Source: Billgrantia endophytica (lineage in GTDB: Bacteria; Pseudomonadota; Gammaproteobacteria; Pseudomonadales; Halomonadaceae). From it: a DNA stretch of 34,286 bases. The position numbers were made by a program, and so were the translations under genes. Below, piece by piece: positions 1-7,454 of this stretch (its first letter is position 1; each line of letters opens with the position of its first letter). The notes under the pieces were generated by a model. It was not told the DNA's origin and did not search any database. It saw nothing but the letters and a program-made list of their open reading frames with translations. The stretch is from contig NZ_PNRF01000029.1 in assembly GCF_002879615.1 (NCBI RefSeq), positions 1 to 34,286 of the forward strand, in the 5' to 3' direction.

Positions 1-235
1 CGACCGCGGGGTTGCCCTTCGTTGGCGATAACCGCCAGCACAGCGGCCTTCGCCGAGGCGCCTGCGGCGCCAGTCGCGACGCGAAGCGGCGCTCCAACAG
101 GGTGGAAAAAACAGCTGTAGGAGCCAGCTTCAGCTCGCGACCGCGGGGTTGCCCTTCGTTGGCGATAACCGCCAGCACAGCGGCCTTCGCCGAGGCGTCG
201 AACCGGGCGCTCCGACAGGGGTGGAAAAACCGCTG
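1..235. repeat. Tandem/direct intergenic repeat, 2 copies, period 137 bp
   Basis: A 60-base block at 1-60 recurs without mismatch at 138-197. Similarity continues past each block with an indel: both copies go on to a GCGCTCC-ACAGGG-TGGAAAAA tail, ending near 120 and near 235. The unit contains short inverted repeats (TGGCG-ATAAC-CGCCA; CGGC-CTTC-GCCG; GAGC-N8-GCTC) that could fold as hairpins. The lead-in of copy 2 (GTAGGAGCCAGC...GCTCGCGACCGCG, from about 118) resembles the GTAGGAGC...GCTCGCGA extragenic palindromic repeats common in Pseudomonas and relatives. That is resemblance by eye only. Copy 1 starts at the window edge, so more copies may lie to the left. Open reading frames through this stretch look spurious. 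Confidence 0.85.
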
Positions 236-343
236 CAGACATTTTTCAGACCGACCGTAGTCCAAGGTCTTAATGTCCTCGCAATGGCGAACACGTTACG
301 CTGCCTGCAACGGCAAACCTGCTTGCAGAACAGCGAGGCTTCC

Positions 344-628
344 ATGCAAGACATTCTGCTTCCCCTCGCCATGGCGACAACGTTCGGCGCTTTCACCGGG
401 TCCCTGTTCCGGCTGACTCGACGGCCGGGCTACGAGCGTCCTTTCATGTTTCCTGTCGTGGGCCTGATCGCCGGCCTTACCGCCTACCTGATATTCCATG
501 TCCTGGCGTCGACCACCGGAGCGCCGGCCTGGTTGCTGCCCGTGCTGGTGGTTCTTCAGGTCTGGCTGTGGCTTGGTCCTTTCGGCCCGAAATTCCGCAA
601 GCCGGAAAATGGCGATGAAAGCCGCTAG
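344..628 (+). CDS. Small hypothetical integral membrane protein (94 aa)
   Basis: I do not recognise a family. The product has about three hydrophobic stretches: residues 1-18 (DILLPLAMATTFGAFTG), about 32-52 (FPVVGLIAGLTAYLIFHVLA) and about 58-78 (PAWLLPVLVVLQVWLWLGPF), then a charged C-terminus (KFRKPENGDESR). The frame is open back to 149, but the upstream part runs through the repeat and lacks membrane character. I therefore chose ATG 344, which has a weak GCGAGG about 7 bases upstream; ATG 284 is an in-frame alternative. The gene stands alone, 184 bases before the response-regulator operon. It is probably an inner-membrane protein; no function can be assigned. Confidence 0.55.
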   Translation: MQDILLPLAMATTFGAFTGSLFRLTRRPGYERPFMFPVVGLIAGLTAYLIFHVLASTTGAPAWLLPVLVVLQVWLWLGPFGPKFRKPENGDESR

Positions 629-740
629 CCCAACGAGGCAATCGATCGGGCACTCGCCACCCTGCTCCACCGCACGACGCGAGCCGTCGCGCTGACACGA
701 AATTGCCGCGCCGGCTTGCCATCTCCTGCCAAGGTCGTCT

Positions 741-768
741 TTGCCCGCCTTGCCGCGCCCACTAGACT
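741..768 (+). promoter_or_regulatory. Possible sigma-70 promoter for the receiver/exonuclease/symporter-kinase operon
   Basis: TTGCCC (741-746), a 16-base spacer and TAGACT (763-768) lie about 45 bases before the ATG at 813. Both hexamers match consensus at 4 of 6 positions. It is the best candidate I see in the 184-base gap, which holds no other recognisable feature. Confidence 0.35.
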
Positions 769-812
769 GACCAGCAACAACGCATAAAAAACCCTGGATA
801 AAGGAGTAACCC

Positions 813-1184
813 ATGGCCAAGGTGCTGGTGGTAGACGATGAACCCAACATCGTACTGTCGCTGGAATTCCTGATGCAGCAGGCCGGCTTCGATGTCGTCA
901 CCGCCGAAGATGGCGAAGGCGCCCTGGCTCGAGTCGCGGATGCTCCACCCGACCTGATCCTGCTGGATATCAGCCTGCCCGGCATCAGCGGCTTCGATGT
1001 ACTCGAGCAGTTGCGCAACGACCCACGGCATGCCCGGCTTCCCATCATCATGCTGACCGCCCACGGCCGGGAAGTGGAACGTGAAAAGGGGCTGGCCCTG
1101 GGTGCCGACGACTACGTCACCAAGCCGTTCTCCACCCAGGCACTGGTCGAAAAGGTCAAGTCCCTGCTGGCCGAGGATGCGTGA
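813..1184 (+). CDS. Stand-alone CheY-like response regulator receiver
   Basis: This 123-residue protein is a single receiver domain with no output domain. The acidic pocket is D8/D9, the phospho-acceptor is D52 (LLDISLPG), and the switch residues T82 and K104 (TKPF) are present. A strong ribosome site (AAAGGAG, about 6 bases before ATG 813) fixes the start. The stop overlaps the start of the exonuclease gene, so the two are translationally coupled. By context it is the phosphorylation partner of the symporter-histidine kinase at 3449, which lacks its own receiver. With no DNA-binding domain it must act by protein contact or phosphorelay. That pairing is inferred from the operon alone. Confidence 0.9.
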   Translation: MAKVLVVDDEPNIVLSLEFLMQQAGFDVVTAEDGEGALARVADAPPDLILLDISLPGISGFDVLEQLRNDPRHARLPIIMLTAHGREVEREKGLALGADDYVTKPFSTQALVEKVKSLLAEDA

Positions 1185-3247
1185 TGATCGGGCGCAAACT
1201 GCCCAGGCGCCAGCGTCTGATCGGCCTATGGCTGCTGCTTAGCGGTATCAGTCTCCTTGGCGGGGCCATCTTCGCCGCCTGGCTGGATAGCCTGTTCCAG
1301 CCTCAAGGATTGGCTCGCCTGGTCCTGTGGCTGGGCTGCTTCTCCGGTGGCGGCACCATCTTCCTGGTGGGCCTGCTGCTCGAACGCATGCTGTTCACCC
1401 CCTTGCGACACCTGCAGGTGCAGCTCGCACGACTCGTCGCCAACCCGGATGCCCGGGAGGATTATCCCCCCGAAGGCTGGCTGCGTGGCCTCGGCCCCGA
1501 CCTGATGCGGGTGCGCGAAGCCTGGCGCGGCGACCGTCAGCGCCTGGCCACCGCCCACGCCGAAGGCGCCCGAAGTGCGGCACGCATCCGCCAGGAGCTC
1601 GAAACCCTGCTGCAGGTGCTCGATACACCGCTGTTGCTCAGTGATCATCACCGACGCCTCCTGCTGTTCAACCAGGCGGCCGAGACACTGTTCGAGGATC
1701 ATCCCGGCCTGGGGCTCGGAAAGCGGCTGGATACGCTGCTGCCGGTGTCGAGCCTTCAGGATGCCTTGAGCCAGTTGCCTGATAACGGTTCTCCCCGTGA
1801 GCTGCTGATTCCCTGTAACGAACGCTGGCTTCACGTCGTGTTGCGCCGGGTACCGAACAGTAATGGTGAAACCCTGCTGACCCTGACCGATGCCACGGCC
1901 GCCTGGACCAGCGAGATGGGTGCCAGGGCCGGGCTGGCGGACATGCTGCCCCCGTTGCGCCGCCACGGTGCCAGCCTGAGCAGTGCCGCCGAGGCGCTGA
2001 GCAGTGCACGACACGCGGGGCGGCTCGACGACCGTCTCCGGGATCGACTCGAGGCGGTGATCGACGAAGAGAGCCGCTTGCTGGGCCAGGGCATCGAAAG
2101 CCTCGGCACACTCATCGAGGACATGCAGCAACAGGGGGAACGCCTGGTACCGCTATGGTCCAACGACCTGTGGCAATCATTGAACGAGCGGCTCAGGGAC
2201 AATTCCGTCATGGTTCTTCCCATCGGCATGCCAGCCTGGTTCAAGGGTGATGCTCCGGCGCTGCTGGCACTGCTGGAATCCCTTCTGGAACGCCTGGCGG
2301 CACACGCCGGCACCCCCTCCTTCGAAGGCGAGATGCTTCTGGGGAATCGGCGCGTCTATCTCGACCTGGTCTGGCCCGGCGTACCGCTCTCCCAGCATGA
2401 GCTGGCGGCTTGGAGCGAACAACGGCTTGACACCCTACCGTTATCGCCGCGAGTGGGTGACCTGCTCCGCCAGCACGCCAGCGATGCCTGGAGCCTGGCC
2501 GATTCGGATGGCCGGCATGCGCGCTTGCGGTTACCGCTACCCTCCGTGGAACGGGTCGGCGCGCCACGCATCCAGACCCCGCCGCGGCCGGAATTTCATG
2601 ACTTCGGCATCGCCGACCTGCCGCCACCGGATACCGAACTGGCACGCTGTCCCCTGCGTGCCCTGGAGGTCGTCGCCTTCGACACCGAAACCACCGGCCT
2701 GGAGCTGCGTCGGGGCGATACGGTGATCAGCATCGGTGCCTGTCGTATCGTCAATGCACGACTGCTGGCAAGCGAGGTCTTCGATGTGCGAGTGGATCCG
2801 TGCAGGCCGATTCCCCCCGCCAGCACCACCATTCATGGCCTCACCGACAGTGACGTTGCCGGGGCGCCTCCCCTGCCGGTCATGCTGCCGCGTTTCCGCG
2901 ACTATATCGGTGATGCCGTCGTACTGGCCCATAACGCCGCCTTCGACCTGCTGGCCCTGCAACCTCCCGGCGCCAGCGTCACCTTCGACATGCCCGTGCT
3001 GGATACGCTGCTGATTTCCCGGGCCCTCGATGAAAGCCTGGATGGGCATGACCTGGATACCCTGGCGGAACGCTATGATCTGTCATTCCCTCCCGGCACA
3101 CGCCATACCGCGCTGGGGGATGCCAGGGTGACGGCCGAGCTGTGGCTGGCACTCCTCCCGCGGCTAGAGGCGCGTGGCATCGAGACCCTGGAGCAGGCAT
3201 TGGCGCTTCAGGCCAGTGCTTTCGACAAGGAGGATGCCTGCACTTGA
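1184..3247 (+). CDS. Membrane PAS/pseudokinase-like protein with C-terminal DEDDh 3'-5' exonuclease domain
   Basis: About 687 residues. Numbers below count from GTG 1181; subtract 1 for the preferred ATG 1184, which has GAGG 7 bases upstream. Two membrane helices lie at about 12-35 and 46-70. A linker and a PAS-like segment (about 135-200, LETLLQVLDTPLLLSDHHRR) follow. Residues about 245-465 resemble a histidine-kinase dimerisation and ATP-binding core that lacks an H-box and a recognisable ATP lid. The C-terminus is a DnaQ/DEDDh exonuclease: D501 and E503 (FDTETTG), D589 (HNAAFD), and H642 with D647 (RHTALGDAR), so all five catalytic residues are present. DnaQ-family exonucleases sit near acetate-symporter loci in many gammaproteobacteria. 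Here the gene lies between a receiver and a small membrane protein, with stop/start overlaps at both ends. Its nucleic-acid substrate is unknown. Confidence 0.85.
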   Translation: MIGRKLPRRQRLIGLWLLLSGISLLGGAIFAAWLDSLFQPQGLARLVLWLGCFSGGGTIFLVGLLLERMLFTPLRHLQVQLARLVANPDAREDYPPEGWLRGLGPDLMRVREAWRGDRQRLATAHAEGARSAARIRQELETLLQVLDTPLLLSDHHRRLLLFNQAAETLFEDHPGLGLGKRLDTLLPVSSLQDALSQLPDNGSPRELLIPCNERWLHVVLRRVPNSNGETLLTLTDATAAWTSEMGARAGLADMLPPLRRHGASLSSAAEALSSARHAGRLDDRLRDRLEAVIDEESRLLGQGIESLGTLIEDMQQQGERLVPLWSNDLWQSLNERLRDNSVMVLPIGMPAWFKGDAPALLALLESLLERLAAHAGTPSFEGEMLLGNRRVYLDLVWPGVPLSQHELAAWSEQRLDTLPLSPRVGDLLRQHASDAWSLADSDGRHARLRLPLPSVERVGAPRIQTPPRPEFHDFGIADLPPPDTELARCPLRALEVVAFDTETTGLELRRGDTVISIGACRIVNARLLASEVFDVRVDPCRPIPPASTTIHGLTDSDVAGAPPLPVMLPRFRDYIGDAVVLAHNAAFDLLALQPPGASVTFDMPVLDTLLISRALDESLDGHDLDTLAERYDLSFPPGTRHTALGDARVTAELWLALLPRLEARGIETLEQALALQASAFDKEDACT

Positions 3248-3444
3248 GCGCCCCCAGACACCATGCGCGTCTCATCGCCCTCATCGCCCTTGCGACCCTG
3301 GTCTTTTCGCCGCCGCTGGTCCTGATCTTCGATCGCCCACCCGAGGCGGGCGCCTCCTGGCTGCCGCTCTACCTGTTCGTGGTCTGGGGTCTGGTGATTG
3401 CGCTGGGAGCCTGGCTGATGGAGCACCAGCGAGAGGACGGCTGA
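3244..3444 (+). CDS. Small two-helix membrane protein upstream of symporter-kinase (66 aa)
   Basis: The start is TTG 3244, overlapping the exonuclease stop (TTGA). It is supported by AAGGAGG at 3228-3234, about 9 bases upstream; the longer open frame back to 3142 is only a shadow of the exonuclease gene. Two hydrophobic helices (LIALIALATLVFSPPLVLIF and LPLYLFVVWGLVIALGAWLM) are followed by a short charged tail (EHQREDG). Only 4 bases separate it from the symporter-kinase ATG. Small two-helix proteins precede SSS-family genes elsewhere (DUF4212/DUF3311 subunits, and CbrX before CbrA in Pseudomonas), so an accessory subunit is plausible. That comparison rests on position and topology, not on alignment. 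Confidence 0.7.
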   Translation: MSAPRHHARLIALIALATLVFSPPLVLIFDRPPEAGASWLPLYLFVVWGLVIALGAWLMEHQREDG

Positions 3445-3448
3445 CGCA

Positions 3449-6220
3449 ATGAGAACCGATGCGGTGGTGCTGACGGTTGCCTTCGGCTACCTGGCCCTGC
3501 TGTTCGTGATCGCTGCCTGGGGCGACCGACGTGCCGAGCAGGGCCGCTCCATCATCGGCTCGCCCACGGTTTATGCCCTGTCCATCGCCGTCTACTGTAC
3601 CGCCTGGACCTTCTACGGCAGCGTCGGGCGCGCCGCCGAGTTCGGCCCCAGTTTCCTGCTGATCTACCTGGGCCCGACCCTGGCCATGCTCATGGCCCCC
3701 TTCATGATCCGCAAGATGGTGCGTATCGCCAGTACCCAGCGCATCACGTCAATCGCCGACTTCATCAGTGCGCGCTATGGCAAGAGTTCGAGTCTCGGCG
3801 CTCTCGTCGCCCTGATCGCCTTGATCGGCATTACCCCCTATATCGCCCTGCAGCTCAAGGCCATCACGCTCAGCCATGCGGTGCTGGTCAACTATCCCGA
3901 GGCCGCCGAGCTGCGTCTGGCCGAAGAGAGCTTCTGGGTCGACAAGTCATTCTGGGTGGCGCTGGTGCTGGCAGTCTTCATCATTCTCTTCGGCACCCGA
4001 CACCTGGATGCCAGCGAACGCCACGAGGGCATGGTGGCCGCCATTGCCTTCGAATCGCTGGTCAAGCTGGTCGCGTTCCTCACCATTGGCGTGTTCGTGG
4101 TCTTCGTGCTGTTCAATGGCCCGGTGGATCTCTTCAGCCAGGTCGCCGATAGTCCGCAGCTGGTTGGCGCCCTGGGGCTGGATGCGGTTCCGGGTGGGGC
4201 CACGGGTTGGGTCGGCACCCTGGTGCTGGCTTTCCTTGCCTTCCTTACCCTGCCACGCCAGTTCCAGGTGCTGGTGGTCGAGAACGTGGACGAACGCCAT
4301 CTCAAGCGCGCCAGCTGGCTTTTTCCGCTCTATCTGGTCGCCATCAACCTGTTCGTGATCCCCATTGCCATGGCCGGCCTGCTGCTGCCGATCGGCAATC
4401 ATGATCCCGACAGCTTCGTCCTGACGCTTCCCCTTTCTGCGGGGCTGGAAGGCATCCCGCTCCTGGTTTTCATCGGCGGGCTCTCCGCGGCCACCGGCAT
4501 GGTGATCGTCGAGACCATCGCCCTTTCCACCATGGTCAGCAACCAGCTGATCATGCCGCTGCTGCTGCGCTCGAAGCGCCTGCACCTGAGCTCCCAGGGG
4601 GAACTGGCGGGCTGGCTGCTGGGCATTCGCCGTATCGCCATCGTGCTGATCCTGCTGCTGGGCTACCTGTATCATGCGCTGATCGGTGACTCCTACAGCC
4701 TGGTAACCATCGGTCTGGTCTCCTTCGCCGCCGCCGCCCAGTTCGCGCCCGCCATGCTGATCGGCATGTACTGGCGGGGCGCCACCCGGGTCGGTGCCAG
4801 CCTGGGCCTCATTGCCGGCTTCCTGATCTGGGTGTACACCTTGTTGCTGCCGGGCTTCGCCCAGTCCGGTTGGCTCGACGCCGACTTCCTGACCCTGGGT
4901 CCCTGGGGCATCGAGTGGCTGCGCCCTTATGCGCTGTTCGGTCTCGAGGGTTGGGACATCTATACCCATTCACTGCTGTGGAGCCTGCTGGCCAACGTCG
5001 GCATCCTGGTCGGCGTGTCGCTGTTCACCCGCCAGACTCCCCTGGAACAGACCCAGGCGGCCCTGTTTACCAATGCCATGAACCCGGGGCTGCAGCACAC
5101 GCCACTCTGGCGCGGCCAGACCACCTGCGGCGAACTGCGCAGCCTGCTCAGCCGTTACCTGGGCGCCGTCGCCACCGCCAGGATCTTGAGCGACCAGGGC
5201 AATGGCAGCCTGGCCGATGCCGACCCCGCGCCGCCATCTCTGATTGCCCGGGCGGAACAGGCCCTGTCGGGGGCGCTGGGAAGCGCCTCGGCCAGGGTGC
5301 TGATCAATTCGGTGGTACGTGGTGAAGCCCTGGACCTGGAATCGATCCTGAGTATTCTCGATACCACTTCCCAGACCCTGGAATACAATCGGCGGCTCGA
5401 GCAGAAATCCAATGAGCTGGCGCGAATCGGCGAGGAACTGCGCGCGGCCAACGAACGACTACGCGAACTGGACAGGCTCAAGGACGAGTTCGTGGCCATG
5501 GTGAGCCATGAGTTGAGGACACCTCTCACCTCGATACGTGCGTTTGCCGAGATCCTGCGCGATGGCAAGGACCTGCCGGAAGAGAAGCGCATCCATTTTC
5601 TCGAGGTGGTCGTGCTGGAAAGTCAGCGCCTCTCCCGATTGATCGAAGAGATTCTCGACCTGGCACGTCTCGAAAGCGGGCGACTCACCTTGACCCCCCA
5701 GAAGCTCGATCTGGTGGCACTCGCTCGTCATAGCGTGGATGCGGTTCATCGTCTCCAGGAAGATCGCGGCGTCACCCTGGTGGTCGATATCGATGTCGAC
5801 GAGGCACCTGTCATCGGCGACCCGGACCGCCTGGAGCAGGTGATCATCAACCTGCTCGACAATGCCGGCAAGTTCGCCGATGACGACGACCCCAGGGTTC
5901 GTCTGCACCTCGCCCCCCATAAGCGACACTTCCGCCTGAGCGTCGAGGATAACGGCCCGGGTATCGCCGGGGACGAGCGCGAACGCGTCTTCGAGAAGTT
6001 TCATCAGATCAAGCGATTCAGCGGAAACGCCGGCAAGGCCAAGGGACGCCCCAGAGGTAGCGGCCTGGGACTTCCGATCAGCCGGGGCATCGTGTCACAT
6101 CTTGGCGGCCGGCTATGGGTAGAGGATGCGCCCCAGCTTCAGGGTGCCTGCCTGGTGATGGAACTGCCCAGTGCCATGGACGGCCGCGAGCCAGGTTTTG
6201 TGCAAAAAGTCGGCGATTGA
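3449..6220 (+). CDS. Sodium:solute symporter-histidine kinase fusion (CbrA/CrbS-like)
   Basis: 923 residues. Residues 1 to about 530 form a 13-helix SSS (PutP-type) transporter domain. A STAC-type linker lies at about 575-640 (ASARVLINSVVRGEALDLESIL). A coiled coil (LEQKSNELARIGEELRAANE) leads to HisKA with phospho-acceptor H687 in SHELRTPL. The HATPase domain has an N box (INLLDNAGKF), G1 (DNGPGI), an F box (FEKFHQI) and G2 (GSGLGL), so the kinase looks active. No C-terminal receiver and no obvious PAS domain are present, unlike many CbrA/CrbS proteins. Known relatives sense or import nutrients (histidine for CbrA) or control acetate use (CrbS). The ligand here cannot be read from the sequence. 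It ends the operon, and its likely partner is the receiver at 813. Confidence 0.92.
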   Translation: MRTDAVVLTVAFGYLALLFVIAAWGDRRAEQGRSIIGSPTVYALSIAVYCTAWTFYGSVGRAAEFGPSFLLIYLGPTLAMLMAPFMIRKMVRIASTQRITSIADFISARYGKSSSLGALVALIALIGITPYIALQLKAITLSHAVLVNYPEAAELRLAEESFWVDKSFWVALVLAVFIILFGTRHLDASERHEGMVAAIAFESLVKLVAFLTIGVFVVFVLFNGPVDLFSQVADSPQLVGALGLDAVPGGATGWVGTLVLAFLAFLTLPRQFQVLVVENVDERHLKRASWLFPLYLVAINLFVIPIAMAGLLLPIGNHDPDSFVLTLPLSAGLEGIPLLVFIGGLSAATGMVIVETIALSTMVSNQLIMPLLLRSKRLHLSSQGELAGWLLGIRRIAIVLILLLGYLYHALIGDSYSLVTIGLVSFAAAAQFAPAMLIGMYWRGATRVGASLGLIAGFLIWVYTLLLPGFAQSGWLDADFLTLGPWGIEWLRPYALFGLEGWDIYTHSLLWSLLANVGILVGVSLFTRQTPLEQTQAALFTNAMNPGLQHTPLWRGQTTCGELRSLLSRYLGAVATARILSDQGNGSLADADPAPPSLIARAEQALSGALGSASARVLINSVVRGEALDLESILSILDTTSQTLEYNRRLEQKSNELARIGEELRAANERLRELDRLKDEFVAMVSHELRTPLTSIRAFAEILRDGKDLPEEKRIHFLEVVVLESQRLSRLIEEILDLARLESGRLTLTPQKLDLVALARHSVDAVHRLQEDRGVTLVVDIDVDEAPVIGDPDRLEQVIINLLDNAGKFADDDDPRVRLHLAPHKRHFRLSVEDNGPGIAGDERERVFEKFHQIKRFSGNAGKAKGRPRGSGLGLPISRGIVSHLGGRLWVEDAPQLQGACLVMELPSAMDGREPGFVQKVGD

Positions 6221-6271
6221 CGACCGACGAGGCCGGCGATACGGCAGCGCGAGAAAAGTCGGGCGAAGCGA

Positions 6272-6889
6272 TTACCGCTCCTTGCCGCCCCCCTCTTCTA
6301 TCTCCGCCGTGATCACGCTGAGCCGCGCGGCGATGCGAACCAGGTGTTCCAGGTCCTCCTCCGTCATCCTGTTCAGGATATCGCGATCGTTGCCGGTAAT
6401 GGCCTCCAGGATTTCCAGTGTCAGGCGCATCACCGCCTTGCGCTCCTCGGCCGCGCTGGTGTGGTGGATCAGCGGTGCGGCAAGCACGGCATAGAACTCG
6501 GGCGTCAACGCCTCTGCCGGCCGGGAAGCCCCCCGTGATGCGGCCGTTCGCCAGCGGTCGGCCACGGGGCACCTGCGCGTTCCCTCCTTGCGCCCGGGTT
6601 CCTTCCCGACCGGGCGGAGCCCGGGCGGCGTCTCATCGACCGGGCCCACGCCCGCCGCCAGCCACGCCACCGAGACACCCAGCGTATTTGCCAGTAACAC
6701 CAGCTTGTCCACCCCTGGAGTCGACTGCCCTTTCAAGTATTTACTGACAAGACTTTGCGCAATGCCCGTCTGCTTCTGAATGGAGTATGGCGTCCTGTCC
6801 ACCATGGCCCGCCTGAGCCGGCCGCTGAACGCATCGATGCTCCACTCCTCGACACCGGTCTTTGCATTTTCCAAGCCTTGACCCGTCAT
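6272..6889 (-). CDS. Phage-type HTH (XRE/c-like) repressor
   Basis: About 205 residues. An N-terminal helix-turn-helix of the lambda-repressor/XRE class is visible (IDAFSGRLRRAMVDRTPYSI, SLVSKYLKGQSTPGVDKLVLLANTLGVSVAWL), followed by a Pro/Arg-rich linker and a helical C-terminal part (PEFYAVLAAPLI...RMTEEDLEHLVRIAARLSV) that may mediate oligomerisation. No peptidase dyad is apparent. The frame is open to GTG 6937, with ATGs at 6910, 6904 and 6889. I chose 6889 because only it has an SD-like GGA about 6 bases upstream, so the start is uncertain. The gene is divergent from a Ner-type gene across an AT-rich region with palindromes, which is the arrangement of the c/ner switch of Mu-like phages. 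It is probably a repressor of that intergenic region. Confidence 0.75.
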   Translation of the reverse strand: MTGQGLENAKTGVEEWSIDAFSGRLRRAMVDRTPYSIQKQTGIAQSLVSKYLKGQSTPGVDKLVLLANTLGVSVAWLAAGVGPVDETPPGLRPVGKEPGRKEGTRRCPVADRWRTAASRGASRPAEALTPEFYAVLAAPLIHHTSAAEERKAVMRLTLEILEAITGNDRDILNRMTEEDLEHLVRIAARLSVITAEIEEGGGKER

Positions 6890-6919
6890 AGATGATCCAA
6901 CCATTGACATGACTAAATA

Positions 6920-6947
6920 TTTCTCTTTAACAACCACAATAGAGAAA
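6920..6947. promoter_or_regulatory. Inverted repeat in c/ner intergenic region (candidate operator)
   Basis: TTTCTCT (6920-6926) and AGAGAAA (6941-6947) form a 7-base inverted repeat with a 14-base spacer, inside the AT-rich control region. The right arm overlaps a CAATAGAG half-site (6937-6944) that recurs in the 16-base palindrome at 6979. It lies next to the possible starts of the repressor gene, consistent with autoregulation. Confidence 0.45.
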
Positions 6948-6953
6948 CAAAAA

Positions 6954-6982
6954 TTGACAAAAGCTCTCTAAAGGGTTGCAAT
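6954..6982 (+). promoter_or_regulatory. Candidate sigma-70 promoter of the ner-like gene
   Basis: A perfect -35 hexamer TTGACA (6954-6959), a 17-base spacer and a weak -10 TGCAAT (6977-6982). The -10 overlaps the left end of the palindrome at 6979-6994, so a protein bound there would block this promoter. Confidence 0.5.
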
Positions 6983-6994
6983 AGAGCTCTATTG
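6979..6994. promoter_or_regulatory. Perfect 16-base palindrome, candidate repressor/Ner operator
   Basis: CAATAGAGCTCTATTG is a perfect dyad. Its half-site CAATAGAG occurs once more at 6937-6944. It overlaps the -10 of the proposed ner promoter and ends 17 bases before ATG 7012. Symmetry, repetition and position between divergent regulator genes make it the best operator candidate in the window. Confidence 0.6.
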
Positions 6995-7011
6995 AGCACT
7001 ACAGTTCTCAC

Positions 7012-7410
7012 ATGAATGAAAACGAGACCTCAAAAAAACCAGCCCTGCAGGACTGGCATCGCGCCGACATCGTAGCGGCGGTGCGCAAGGCCGGGTGGAC
7101 GCTTCGCAAGCTGGCAACCCATTACGGCTACAAGCACGCCACCACGCTTTCCGTGGCGCTCGACCGACGCTGGCCGAAGGGGGAGCGGATCATCGCGGAG
7201 GCGATCGGCGTCGATCCGGCCACCATCTGGCCAAGCCGCTATGTGTCTGCTGCAAAGGATAGCAGCTCGAAGCCGCAAACGTCGCGGGAAGGAGCATCCA
7301 GATATGCAAGCACTGGCAGCGTTGGTAACGTTGCATACCACGATATCCAGCAGTACGAGGCACTTCGGAAAGCAGGGTCGAAAGGGCGCCGGCGACTGAG
7401 CGGAGAGTGA
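7012..7410 (+). CDS. ner: Ner/Nlp-family DNA-binding protein (Mu Ner-like)
   Basis: 132 residues. Residues about 12-78 follow the pattern of bacteriophage Mu Ner closely: DWHRAD near the start, a GY..(T)TL..AL.RRWPKGE central helix-turn-helix, II.EA, and a terminal IWPSRY. In Mu, Ner (about 75 residues) shuts down early transcription from the c/ner region; bacterial homologues (Nlp/SfsB) are chromosomal regulators. This copy has about 55 extra C-terminal residues of low complexity (Ser, Arg, Lys). ATG 7012 is followed by a second ATG at 7016 in another frame, and no clear ribosome site is visible. No Mu A/B transposase genes follow; the next gene is an EAL-HDOD protein. It is probably a prophage remnant or a domesticated switch. 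Confidence 0.85.
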   Translation: MNENETSKKPALQDWHRADIVAAVRKAGWTLRKLATHYGYKHATTLSVALDRRWPKGERIIAEAIGVDPATIWPSRYVSAAKDSSSKPQTSREGASRYASTGSVGNVAYHDIQQYEALRKAGSKGRRRLSGE

Positions 7411-7454
7411 GCGATGGGCTCGTCAATGATTCGCCAACGCTGGAGATCCCTAAA

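Noticed and set aside
149..343. N-terminal extension of the small membrane protein through the repeat
   Set aside because: It is encoded by the non-coding repeat, which is also open in other frames, and has no membrane or domain character.
296..1051. Long minus-strand frame opposite the response regulator
   Set aside because: It is antisense to a clear receiver gene, and its product is Arg/Ser-rich without any motif, a usual shadow in GC-rich DNA.
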